From contig NW_019775811.1 of assembly GCF_001039355.2 (NCBI RefSeq), positions 140,176-204,175 on the forward strand: DNA of 64,000 nt, read 5' to 3'. Within the stretch, counting starts at the first letter, position 1. Each line of letters begins with the position of its first letter. Origin of the DNA: Lingula anatina. Taxonomy: Eukaryota > Brachiopoda > Lingulata > Lingulida > Lingulidae. Both the position numbers and the translations under genes were made by a program. The notes under the pieces were generated by a model. It did no database searches. It saw only the letters and a program-made list of their open reading frames with translations, and was not told where the DNA came from. Shown here in pieces: positions 27,470 to 38,431 of this stretch.

Positions 27470-29664
27470 GGAAAGGGGACTACATCATCAATGTGACAGC
27501 CTGTCTGCCTCATTGGCTAACCATAAGCTACAATTTTTTTTCATGAATCAGTGTTTATAAACGCTCAAATGATCGTTTTCTTGTCTTCCATTGCTCTTGA
27601 GTTTGGTGAGAGCCTATTGCTCAAGGCTAATTATTTTTAAAGGTATACTTAATTTTTCTTCATTGCAAAATATTTATTTACTTTGTACTCCATGTCATCA
27701 AAATTGCAAAAGGTGCTACATAATTTTAAGACATGCAATGGGTAAAAAAGTAGAATAAATTAATTATAATCTGTATAAATTTCCGATTAAATTTGACTTT
27801 TTCTCGTCTCTTCATGGCATTCTTGTTGTTTTTCTTATCTCAGTAAATGAGATCCGTGTTTTGTAATGATATGATGGGAACGCAATGTATATATTTAATA
27901 TCGTTGGTTTAATTAAGTTCCTGGTAGACGGAAGACTGGTATTAACCAATTCTTATATTTAGTAACCAAATATTAACACATCAGGATTAGATAACCACGA
28001 TAACCTGTTGGTTGCGTATTTACAGTCATATTCAGAAACCAAACAGTGAAGGCCTTTAAGCTTAAAATTATTAATATATTGTGATGGAATAATTTTGGCG
28101 CCTGTCTCGAATTTCTCAAACAAGTACCGTTCCGGTTCCTTTACACTGTCGAGATGATTTTTTTGACGCGAATTTTGGACGTCAAATTTATTGCATCTAA
28201 AACCCAGGACAAGGACACCCATATATTATGTGATTATGATCTTGCTCACGGACTGTTGCATATTTTCCGTTGTTTACTGTTTGCTAAACAATTTAATTTT
28301 TTTCAGTTTCATTTACTTTTTAAAATAATTTGCATCCTAATACTTGCAGTGGAACTAATGTCATCTTTGACTTGTTTGAGGTGGTCTCTCTGTTGACTCC
28401 TAACATGACCAAATGGAATGCGTGGTAGAATCCAAGACAAAAAAAAAAAAAAAAAAAAAAAAAAAANCTGTCGAGATGATTTTTTTGACGCGAATTTTGG
28501 ACGTCAAATTTATTGCATCTAAAACCCAGGACAAGGACACCCATATATTATGTGATTATGATCTTGCTCACGGACTGTTGCATATTTTCCGTTGTTTATT
28601 GTTTGCTAAACAATTTAATTTTTTTCAGTTTCATTTACTTTTTTTAATTATTTGCATCCTAATACTTGCAGTGGAACTAATGTAATCTTTGACTTGTTTG
28701 AGGTGGTCTCTCTGTTGACTCCTAACATGACCAAATGGAATGCGTGGTGGAATCCAAGACAAAAAAAAAAATAATAATAATAAAAAAAAAAAATAAATAA
28801 ATAAAAAATAAAAATCTACGCTTAAATAGCGAGGCAGGCGTAACCTTTTTCTTTTGATCAACTACAGTTGTTAATCCTCTGTTCAAGATGATACGATCAC
28901 AAAAATGTGAATTGTATCTTACTTGTGTGATATCTATACGTATCAACGGTTTAGTCATGAAAAAACTAAAAGTATATCATAGTCAGTATATATCGTACTC
29001 GTGGGGGCTAAAATCAAGAGTCAGTTGTAGACAAAGTGAAGTAAAAATGGACTTACATGAGACAACAGAGAAAATATACAACAATATTACTAAGCATGAC
29101 TAGCAGATATCACCCAAACCGACCACTGTCTTCACTTAAAGTGGCAGGTCATTTGTTATTCCCTGGTTAGCATCTCCGGGCGAGGTTTCCCCTTGAGGAG
29201 AACCACGTCTGGCTGGTTATCATGGCAAAGTAGTTTAAGCATGAGACACCGGGACTTGTTATTGTTTTTTTACACCTATTATCATTTTTTGCGGGAGTTG
29301 TAACCGACAACTGTTCAAATCAGGGCGTATTTGCTAAGACTACGCGAATCTTTTTTGCCACGCCATCTTATGGCCTGACTACAATACAATGCGCACGTTA
29401 AATTTGCGCTCTTTTTTCAATTAAGTGACAACCAGTCTTTAATTATAAAAAGAAATCCCTCAACTAAAAAAAAATTAAACACGTTTTCGTTAAAAAACAT
29501 TATCCATGTACTTTATAAGTGAAGTAAATATCCATATGGTATTATTAAATGGTGTCAAAAAAAATTCTACAGTTGAGCGAAAATACAGAATTTCAATATA
29601 CAGCATTAGTGCCTGCTACAAACATACACCACATATCAAAGCTGTCCGAATACAGCTGTTGTAT

Positions 29665-29703
<39 letters not shown>

Positions 29704-31096
29704 TCAACATTTTGAGAGCACTAACCATATGTGCAGCAGTTTCCCTTGACATGGACAGAAGTGTATTCAGTCTTAAAAATGTGTGCGTACCAAAGCAGAA
29801 AGCCTTGAACCAGACCAGCTGCTTTAGACAGTTGGAAGGGGAGGGGTGTTGTTAACCTCGCGATAAAGAATGTTTTTGTCATAGAAGTTGTTTAAAAGAA
29901 GTCATAAGTGGTGTAATAGATGAATTAATTTGAAAAAAAGAAAGAAATAAACCTTCAAAGGCTTTTGTGAAATAGAACGGGGGAGGGTTAAATATTATTT
30001 GAAAGGAAGAATGGAGATCTAGGCTTAACTTCATTATCAATAGCGCGATTCAAGTTTTCAAACTAGTTTATAAGTAAAACGAGTCATATTTGCGGTTTTA
30101 TCTGACCAATACTGGTCTTACTGAAACAGTATCGTCCATGTAAAAAGAAATGTCTTACACCTCTGCACTATCCCACTGCTAGTTTAAACACATTAAACCC
30201 GTGTGATACCGCAGTTTGGGTGTGGGGTGAAACGCAAAAGTCTTCCACGATTAAAAATAGAAAACTATCGGAAGCGTATCTGGTATCCAATCTCCTTATT
30301 TTCCTACACTTTCTCGTTATATTAGTCAGTGAATGAACAGGACGTCGTTATGAGTTTTAAGATGAGAGAAAATAATCAAGTGTGAAATACCACAATATTT
30401 CCTTATTAATGATGAACAGGAGATAAAGAGCTCCGAGAGAAACTACTTAATTTACGAAGTTGTGCACGCAAGTTCAGTCCAATTTTTCACAAGTATTGTA
30501 ACATAAAGATTTATACCATTGAACCCTATGTGAGGTATTTTTGTTCGTTAAATAAGAAACTGCATTTTCGATTTTGAATCTATCTGTCTCTTTTATGTAT
30601 TTATTTTTACTATATGTACATTTTATTTATTTATTTATTTATCTATTTATTTATTTATTTATTTATTCTCATTTTCGAATTGATCTTATTCTTCTTGACA
30701 GAAAGTACCTGTTTTAAGATAGCAAAAGATAAGGTTCACACCATGGAAGGTGGAGCTCAACTCTAAATGTTGAAGAGAGAAAAAAAGACGCTCCTCGTGC
30801 CTTGAGCATGACCGAAGCAAAACACAATTTGGTCGATTGCCAATGCGATTATTTGACCGTCCGTTAACCATCACAAATGACGATCTCATCTTTACATAGC
30901 TTTCTGTCACTTGAGTTTGCACGGTCTGCATCATCTTATTCTATATATTATGTATACCAAGGCACGTTGGAAGCAAATTTCAAGTGCTTATTGTGGGTGG
31001 TACATGTAACCAGTCTAGTCGGAAAAGAAGTTATGACGGGAGAGATTGCCTTTAAGCCCTTATGCTCCTTGGATTATAATTAGTGTGGTGGAAAAA

Positions 31097-31128
<32 letters not shown>

Positions 31129-34100
31129 AGAGAGGTGTGGGATTTCCTTACCTTCACCCCCTCCACCCCACTAACGCCTATGCTAAAGGCTTACGACTTA
31201 TGAATATGTCTTACAGCATCTGCGCAGCGGGTCTGCCACGTTTTCTTGTTTCTCATTTTTTTAAAGGAATATAAGTTCTTGGAAGTAGTTTAGCAGATTT
31301 ATATCGATATTTACTCTGTCTTTTTTTTAAATAGCACTGCGTGCGGCGTGTCATGTAAGTCAAGGCTTTGTCAGAAACTATGCTCATGCATGTATTCGTT
31401 ATGCAACAGAGGTTGTCTGCGTAATAACATGTAGCCTACCCGACTGATTCAAGATCATATACACTGCTCATGGAGCATATCTTGGACATTTCTATTGATG
31501 GCGACATTTGTGAAATGTTATGAAGTGATGACGATTCGAAGAAAAAAATAATCAAACAGCTCTTTTACGCACCGCCATTGCAAAATTTATGTTAACCTTT
31601 TTGAACTTCGTACACCCAAAAATGATAACATGTCTTTTGTGAATTTAGCATAGTTATGAATACGCAAAGCAGCGGGAAAAAATAGCTTAACTTGAAATAT
31701 TAAACAGCTAACAGAAAACCTATTATAATTTGCTGCAGGATGGGATATTTAATGGTGACATAAAAAGAAAGTCTCTGGACAAACATACACTTTTGTGAAA
31801 CAAACCCAAAGGTGTGATAACACTTGGAGAATGTCTAAGGTACCACAAAATCGTCTACAGCAAGTCGGGTTGGAAAAAGTAGAGTTTTTATGGCGGCCGT
31901 CACGCAATGTCACGCGAGATTAATCAATGGTTGGCAAATGTTTGGTTCACCGGAGACAGGACGTGCCGTTTCCTGATCGAGAGGGTCTCATTTTCTCACG
32001 ACACCTTCCAGTTTGACATATGCAAAATGGCCAAACCGCAAGAGATAGCTGCACAAGAGATTGTCCGGATTACGACTGAGTTAGGCAAATTACGGTAATG
32101 GCGTTGTAAACACTCGTAATCTGTCGTCATAATTGACGGTTTACGGCCAACTTTCCTCAGCAAATGAATTTTGCATTTTGAGAGATCTTCATCGCCCCAA
32201 TAAGCGTTCTCTGCACGCAAACGTGTCACCGCTAACAAGGGAGATCTCAACCTCTGATATTTGACTAAACAGTTAACATGTCTGCCTAGCCCCCCCTCCT
32301 CCCCGTCCCCTCCACTGCGTGGCAGATGGGCTGACGGTATGTAAATACCCTGAAAACAGTGGCCATTGTTGCAAAAGTTGCAAAATTAATTTTTAAAGAG
32401 TATTTCCAGACCTGCAGACAGGGAGAGTTCGGGCGGTTTGAGAGAACCGCCCTTTTGGTAGGAAAAGTCTCCTTTGAATCAAAAGTTGATCTAGGTTCTA
32501 TGCCACTTGCTAAGTTGGATCAACTATGGGGGTGGAAAAGTCCACTGTCTCTGATTTGGCGCATGTATCAAACGATACTAAAGGATCCAGGTTTTTAATC
32601 CCCTCCCGCTCCCCACCACCACAAAAAACGCCCCTGTCTACTTCCTGTGGGTAACACTATATAGACAACACTGCGGTGAAGGTCTGGTGAATTGTTATAA
32701 ATATACTCTCTTTAAAATACAAAATCAGGATCAATAAACAACAAGACAAGAAATAAATGATAAATTGATAAATTGAATATGAAAAATAGGTAATGAATAG
32801 AAAAGCACAAGTCGTGAAAATTTACCCCATATTTTTACGAGTAGACTGAAATCCTACTTGTATTTCCCTCCTTTGAAGATTATAAAACCGCTCCATTCAT
32901 TGTTAATTGTCATCAATGAAAAATAAAAAAAAAACTCATTTCATCAAAACTGAACTGTTTATAACCTGATCAAACAATTTCGACTTGGCACGAAAGTAAA
33001 AGAATCTGTTCCTTAGTTGTATCAATTCTCTTTTAGACTTTTTTCAGCTTTAATTTCTTGGCCATAAATAAAATAATTTCCTTAATCTTTAATTTCATCA
33101 CAAAAGGATATTTTCGCCACAAAAAAAAAAAAAAAAAGGTTTTAAATGGACAATGGAATACTGTCATCTAAGCGAATGATGAACTTCTACATAGCAATAG
33201 AAACTGAAATTCTACACATTCAATTATTAAAAATCGCTGTTTTTGATAAACAAGTACTATTTATAATTGAAAGTTTTATTCATGAATGGATTACAATTCC
33301 TGCAAACTCAGCCAAGCAAACATGAGAGAGGAAAATCTGAGCAAAGTGGACCATTTCTCGATTGGAAATTACAAGAAAAAGTTTTTTTTAGGAAAAATTA
33401 TAAATCATTTGATTTGTCCAGTTTTATCACGATAAAATAATTCTTATAGTTATTCTTATCTGCAGAATTTTGAAATATTTTAGAATTTCACCCATTTTGC
33501 GGGTATTTAGACTTTAATAACTCAAAATCTTCAATTATTATTTAATAAAATTTCACGTTATACTAAAAAAAAATTCCTCAGGGAAAACACTTTTCATCTC
33601 AACAATGCCCGTGACATCCTTGGCGCGCTTAACGCACAAATCAAAAAGTACAAGTCAGAAAGATGCAAAAAACGGGAAAGAAGTGTATCGTAGTTTTCCC
33701 AGAAATTAAATTGCTTTCTTACACACGAGCGCTCGCGCGTATACTACTCTCAATCTCTTTTTGTACTCGTTTTCTTCGTCCACCCGATATTTAAATTTTC
33801 CCAGCCCTAATTGACTTCGGAATAAGACTTAACACAATTGTGAAGTTTAACATAAATTAGGTGTACATTTTCTAGAATTTTGAAATCAAATACTATCATC
33901 CTCCATTTACCGATTTAATCATTGCAAAAATCCTTTCCTTGTTAACATAAGTGCGTAAGTGAAAAGCTTTACGAAGGCCAGACTTACCGATACAATAAAA
34001 GCTTGTTACAATGTATATTTAAGATATATAGGTCGATATATGTTTGTTGTTTAAAATATAAATATAATATAAATGTAGTTAGAAGATTAAAAAATTCTAG

Positions 34101-34195
34101 ACGTGTTAATTCTAATTCTAAATAAATCTACAGCATCTCAAGTTTTTTGAGAATATACCTCAAGGCAAGAAAGAAGGGTGAAACGTTTACTGTGA

Positions 34196-34244
<49 letters not shown>

Positions 34245-36430
34245 AACTTGCAACCCGAGGGTTGGATTATTACAATCATTGCATCATAGTTGAATAAAAC
34301 CATTAGTAAGTAAGAATAAAGGAATATTAAAAGACATATGTAAACAAATTAAAACAAAATATCTAAAATGCAAGGTTAAAAAAAGAAGTAAAAATCTATC
34401 AGTTAATTCTGAAACTTTTGAATGTTTCCTGTTCCCTTAATGAATATTTGACATTTTGTTTTGGTTGTAAAAGATAATGCAGCCTATGATCCGGTTCATT
34501 TGATATACTAATAAACAATTTTTTGCATGCACGGAGCCGTCTTTCACTCAGTAGTTCAAGTCTACTAAGTTCACAAGCAGCGTCATATTCAAGATCAGGA
34601 TAAATTATCTTAAGAACTCTTTCTTGAGACTTTTCTACTAGGGCAGTCAATTCATTCGTTAACCCAAAGTGCCAGACAGGGGCAGCATATTCCAAAACTG
34701 GCCTTATGACCGTCTGGTAACAAGTTACAAGGTCATCAGTTGTAAGGCCTGCACGCTTAAGGTGCTGTAGGAAATAAATCCTTTTGCTTGCTTTTTTAGT
34801 GATTTTGTGAAAAAAGGTGATTTAATTTTTTTTTAACTTTTGGCGGTTTTTGAGACGCATGAACCGAGCAATGGTTTAATACGTTAGTAGAAGATTAGAC
34901 AGGTTAAGATTTCATCCATCATTGATAAATACTTCTGATTTCTGAGGATAACTGTCCCTCATAGTTGTATCATAAATTGTAATATTTTATATTTCTATAA
35001 AATCAATTAGTATCAACATTTTATTTACGTTACTTAAGATCATTTAAAACACACGAGTTGTTAATTCTTATGACATATATGAAAAATATATGAATGTGTT
35101 TTTTTGTTTGATGTTTGTTTAAAAAGGTAAACCCTACGTATTTTTTATTAACACTTACAGTAAAAAGCGTTTAAGTTCTAAAGTTATTTGCATTATTATT
35201 ATTTTAAAAGAGCGATATTTAGAAATTTATAACTAGTTGAATAGCAAAACAAAGTATCATAACCCCGATTAAGTGTTGTTAGTTTTCGCCTTACTTTTTG
35301 AATTAAGAAGAATAATAGAATAAGATAAAATAGTTTAAACTACTTGGCGTTGAGTTTTTTTACTGACAAGAGGTGTATGGGTACGTTTTCCGCTGTCAAC
35401 TCTAACTAGTAACGTGCGATGTGCGCATTAAAAACTCTTATTATCTTAATTTTATAAGGCGTAACTAATATTAATAACGTGGCCAACATGACTTTTTTGA
35501 GACCTAAAACAATATCAGAAACACTACATCTGTTTACCTGTTGAAAACCTAAGCATCGCCTCTCTCTGGTGAACCAGCGCAGAGAAAGCATCCCCGGCAC
35601 CAATATACGGGAACATACTCCAGTAGTTATACAGCGAAGAGAAAAGGCTGGGGGACTCGGCGGCCGCGGCGGAGGAGAGGGGCAGCATAGGGCTGGAGGG
35701 AGACGGAGGGGTGATGCCAGCGAGGGGTGACGTTGTCGTCGGCGTTGTGGATGCCGCTACGCGGCTGGTGCTGCCCTGTGAGGCGAAACGCTCGAGGTCG
35801 TTTGCTCTTCGGATTTCTTCGAGGTCTGCAAAGCAAGGTGGGTTGAATCATTATTCTATCTTGATTTTTTGCTCTCAGTTTCTAAATCAATATTAAAGAA
35901 AAGGGATTTTGAAGAAATGTTGAATTTTATTATTTTTGCACAACAAACTTTTTTGCGAATATTGCTTCTAGTGCTTTTCTAAACCAATTACGAATATTGT
36001 GTAACAAAAAATTGAAACCATGCATATATGCTTTTCTCTGATTCAAAAAGTATCTATATCACAGTATGGCACTCCTTTCTACAGATAAATCAACACAAGT
36101 GAGTGTGGGATATTGAAAACAGACAAACAAACAAATAATAATATTAAAACATATATCATACATGTACACTGCTACGGCAAAAGCATTGCAGAGTGCCAAA
36201 AGCAGGAGCACTGTGTCATTCGAACGACACTTTTCTTCCATTTTTCCACAACCTATTAGTTCTGGACCCGTTTGTGTATTTAATGTGATAGGTTAATTAT
36301 TTAAACTAGCATTTTAAGAATGCATGTACTGTAAAATGGGCCACCATAACAGTCGAGAATATCAGAGCAGAGGCAGTGAATGTATTGGACCGAAGATCAC
36401 CACCGGGACTTCCTGTCAAGCCGATGAATG

Positions 36431-36472
<42 letters not shown>

Positions 36473-38431
36473 GTTTTTTTTTTATTACAACATTAAAAAA
36501 GTAATTATAATTTAGAACCACAGGCGTAATTCTGAATTTGAGATACGCACATGTATTTAGACAGCAAAGTACAAAGAAAATAAAAGCACAGAAAGAGGGT
36601 ACAGGCGCTCCTAGGGAATTTTACAAATTGAAAATGAAGGCATTATTTTGACGTTTGTCTTGTTAACATAGAGATCTAAGCCATTTACAGAATTTTCCGC
36701 AAGGTCAGCTGCAGATTTCCAGCCTTTCTCCACTCAATTTAAGACATTTGTGACAAAACCCTTAAAATCGACGAATTTTGAATCTCAAACCAACTGGCGA
36801 GAACACATATCTGTAGCTATATATTTCCAAGACACTAAAATGTAGTAACTTGTTTCGTAGTCTAAGATAGGGTACAAATTAACATTTAAATGTACTGGGC
36901 TGAGAAAAAAATCAAACGACCCCCCCCCCAAAAAAAAAAAAATACATTCTTATTCTACTGCTTGGATGACAAAGACTTTACTTTGATAGAGTAATTTCCA
37001 TACCACTTTAAAATGTTTCACAATTAATTCCGTAGCTTCCAAATCATCCCATATCGTGCACGTTTGAAAATATTTCCAGCACCAGTGAAAGTGACACATA
37101 TGAATAGCAAAGAGTTTATTTTTGATAGAAACAGTTCCAACGTATAATGGTAAAATACTAATTTGAAAAAGACACCGAAAGGGTAGCTCGAAATATAAGA
37201 CCTTTCAATTAAAATATACCGCTCTTCTATATATTTTATATAAAAATCACTCTGAAAAACTCATTCTTTTCAATGAACTGCTTTGGAGAGAGAGAGAGAG
37301 AGAGAGAGAGTGAGAGGGAGAGAGAGAGAGCACGTTGGATTTTGGGAAAACATTCAACTCCTAAATACAGTTTGCAAAATACAAATGAAAAAAATTGTTC
37401 ATTTAACAAAATACTATATCAAATACAATACAAAACCATACTGAACATCAAATAATATATCAAATACAATACTATGGCAAAAGACCTTAAGATTGAAAGT
37501 TGACTTTGACTTAAGACCAAAAAATGTTAAGTCTACTTTGAGCAAAGACAAATCAGTAGTTTTCCTATCAATGAAATATTGTGTCAGTCTGCATGATAAG
37601 AAGAAATGAATAAGCTATTATTTTAGGCTACTTCTCCTGAATTGAAGTAGACCGAAATTAGACCTTCAAATGAAGACAAAGTTTCCATCTAAAACTTCAA
37701 TTATAAAATCGTGCCCAGTTTTTTTTTTACCTCTTGTCTACATAACAAACACATTTACGACTGTTTAACAGAGAAGGGGTCACGTCACGCCCCTGGTTGA
37801 CAGTCACACCATTTGTTTTAAATTCAATACCTACGATTTTACATATATTTAGAGGCTCTTTAACTTTGAAATATCATGTTGGTGGCGTCTCTTCCAGGGT
37901 GTCCTACATGAAGCATTTTTTAAATAGAAATTCATTTGTATTCTTTTATTGTGCATATAACTTATTCACTAAGCAAATATATACCATGCTGTCTTTACTA
38001 TGTCGCTTAATTCATGGTAACTTACCTTTGATATCTTTTTCTGCTGCAGATTTTATTTTTGCTTGCGAGGCAAGTATACTATCTATTCCGAACTTGAGAC
38101 CTGATGTCGAATGTTTCTGATCATTTGAATTCCTGTCATTTTGCGCCTGAACTGCAGATAGCAAGTTTTCTGTGCCGTTATTGTTCATCGTCTCGCCTTG
38201 TGTAACAACTTGTAAAACTTTCATTTTCCTGTCACTAACTCTGTGAAATGCTGATTTGACGTTTTGGCTACTGTCACTGAATTGAGTTGGTGAAGTACTG
38301 GATCTATTGTCAGCCATTTTCCAGATCGCTGTCGTTGCTTTGTCAACATTAAACGAATTTAATCCTTCGTTGTCAACGAGTCCTGAACTAGTGCCTAGTA
38401 TACCAGAGGGTTTGACATGTAAAGGTTCCAT
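25082..38431 (-). CDS. Homeobox transcription factor with EH1 motif, divergent (Not-like?), 4 exons, complete
   Basis: Exons on the minus strand: 38431-38026, 35825-35538, 26137-25908, 25252-25082. They give 364 aa with matching phases (1, 1, 0). Residues 114-120 (FGIDSIL) fit the FxIxxIL EH1 motif that recruits Groucho/TLE co-repressors. The homeodomain spans residues 265-324 without indels: RTVYTPEQ in helix 1, then VKVWFQNRRKRWRR with W48, F49, Q50, N51, R53 and an unusual K54. An intron falls between homeodomain positions 44 and 45. The C-terminus is acidic (DPDDMEEVIEDEDE, then stop). Exon 2 encodes a Ser/Thr/Pro/Ala-rich linker. By eye the homeodomain is closest to Not/NK-like proteins, but many residues are private and a spiralian-specific class is possible. 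The protein is likely a sequence-specific repressor. The start is the first ATG of an open exon. Confidence 0.85.
25222..25733. other. Assembly join: ~232-bp near-duplicate flanking poly-A and an N (25500)
   Basis: The sequence from GTTTGCGACGGTTTTGG at 25222 recurs at 25501 with a few substitutions, separated by about 46 A residues and one N. The second copy repeats 31 bases of homeobox exon 4 (25501-25531 matches 25222-25252) next to its acceptor. Two slightly different haplotypes placed end to end explain this better than a biological duplication. The upstream complete copy of exon 4 (25252-25082) is the one to use. Confidence 0.8.
27434..27468. repeat. (GA)n microsatellite
   Basis: Uninterrupted GA run in intron 2 of the homeobox gene. 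Confidence 0.95.
28146..28761. other. Assembly join: ~295-bp near-duplicate flanking poly-A and an N (28467)
   Basis: CTGTCGAGATGATTTTTTTG at 28146 restarts at 28468 after a poly-A run and one N. Both copies continue for about 295 bp to AATCCAAGAC with only a few differences. Copy 2 then shows a real A-rich, TAA-interrupted tract where copy 1 has pure A. This suggests a failed extension through that tract, rejoined to the other haplotype. Confidence 0.8.
29662..29704. repeat. (TTTA)n microsatellite
   Basis: Pure TTTA tetranucleotide run. A second, slightly interrupted TTTA run lies at 30622-30667. Confidence 0.95.
31098..31128. repeat. (TG)n microsatellite
   Basis: TG run of about 15 repeats in intron 2 of the homeobox gene. 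Confidence 0.95.
34197..34241. repeat. (TTA)n microsatellite at the 3' end of the LINE fragment
   Basis: Fifteen TTA units. Read on the minus strand this is an (AAT)n tail about 160 bp beyond the reverse-transcriptase stop codon. Such tails are seen on some non-LTR retrotransposons, so it probably marks the element's 3' end. Confidence 0.85.
34399..34820 (-). pseudogene. 5'-truncated non-LTR retrotransposon (LINE), reverse transcriptase C-terminus
   Basis: The minus strand is open from about 34820 down to the stop at 34399. It encodes the C-terminal thumb region typical of Jockey/CR1-type reverse transcriptases, with ITKKASKRIYFLQHLKRAG, YQTVIRPVLEYAAPVWH and LRACKKLF. An in-frame TAA just upstream, and the absence of the catalytic FADD region and endonuclease, show it is a dead 5' truncation. 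It lies in intron 2 of the homeobox gene in the same orientation as the gene. Confidence 0.85.
36432..36472. repeat. (TTA)n microsatellite
   Basis: Pure trinucleotide run, intronic. Confidence 0.95.
37286..37330. repeat. (GA)n microsatellite
   Basis: GA run with two interruptions, intronic. Confidence 0.9.

Larger units (their letters stand above)
26138..35537 (-). other. Intron 2 of the homeobox gene, 9.4 kb
   Basis: This intron is long compared with its neighbours and holds microsatellites, one assembly join (28146-28761), a LINE fragment (34399-34820) and GC-richer patches around 31880-32300 and 29150-29400. No coding exon was recognised. Long introns in developmental regulators often hold enhancers, but none can be shown here. 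Confidence 0.6.
35826..38025 (-). other. Intron 1 of the homeobox gene
   Basis: A 2.2-kb intron with a (TTA)n microsatellite at 36432-36472 and a GA run at 37286-37330. No coding sequence or recognisable element was seen. Confidence 0.6.

Noticed and set aside
28413-28685. Frames running through poly-A and an N
   Set aside because: They exist only because of the assembly join at 28467.
31907-32098. 63-codon plus-strand frame in homeobox intron 2
   Set aside because: Short, isolated, with no known motif and no splice partners.
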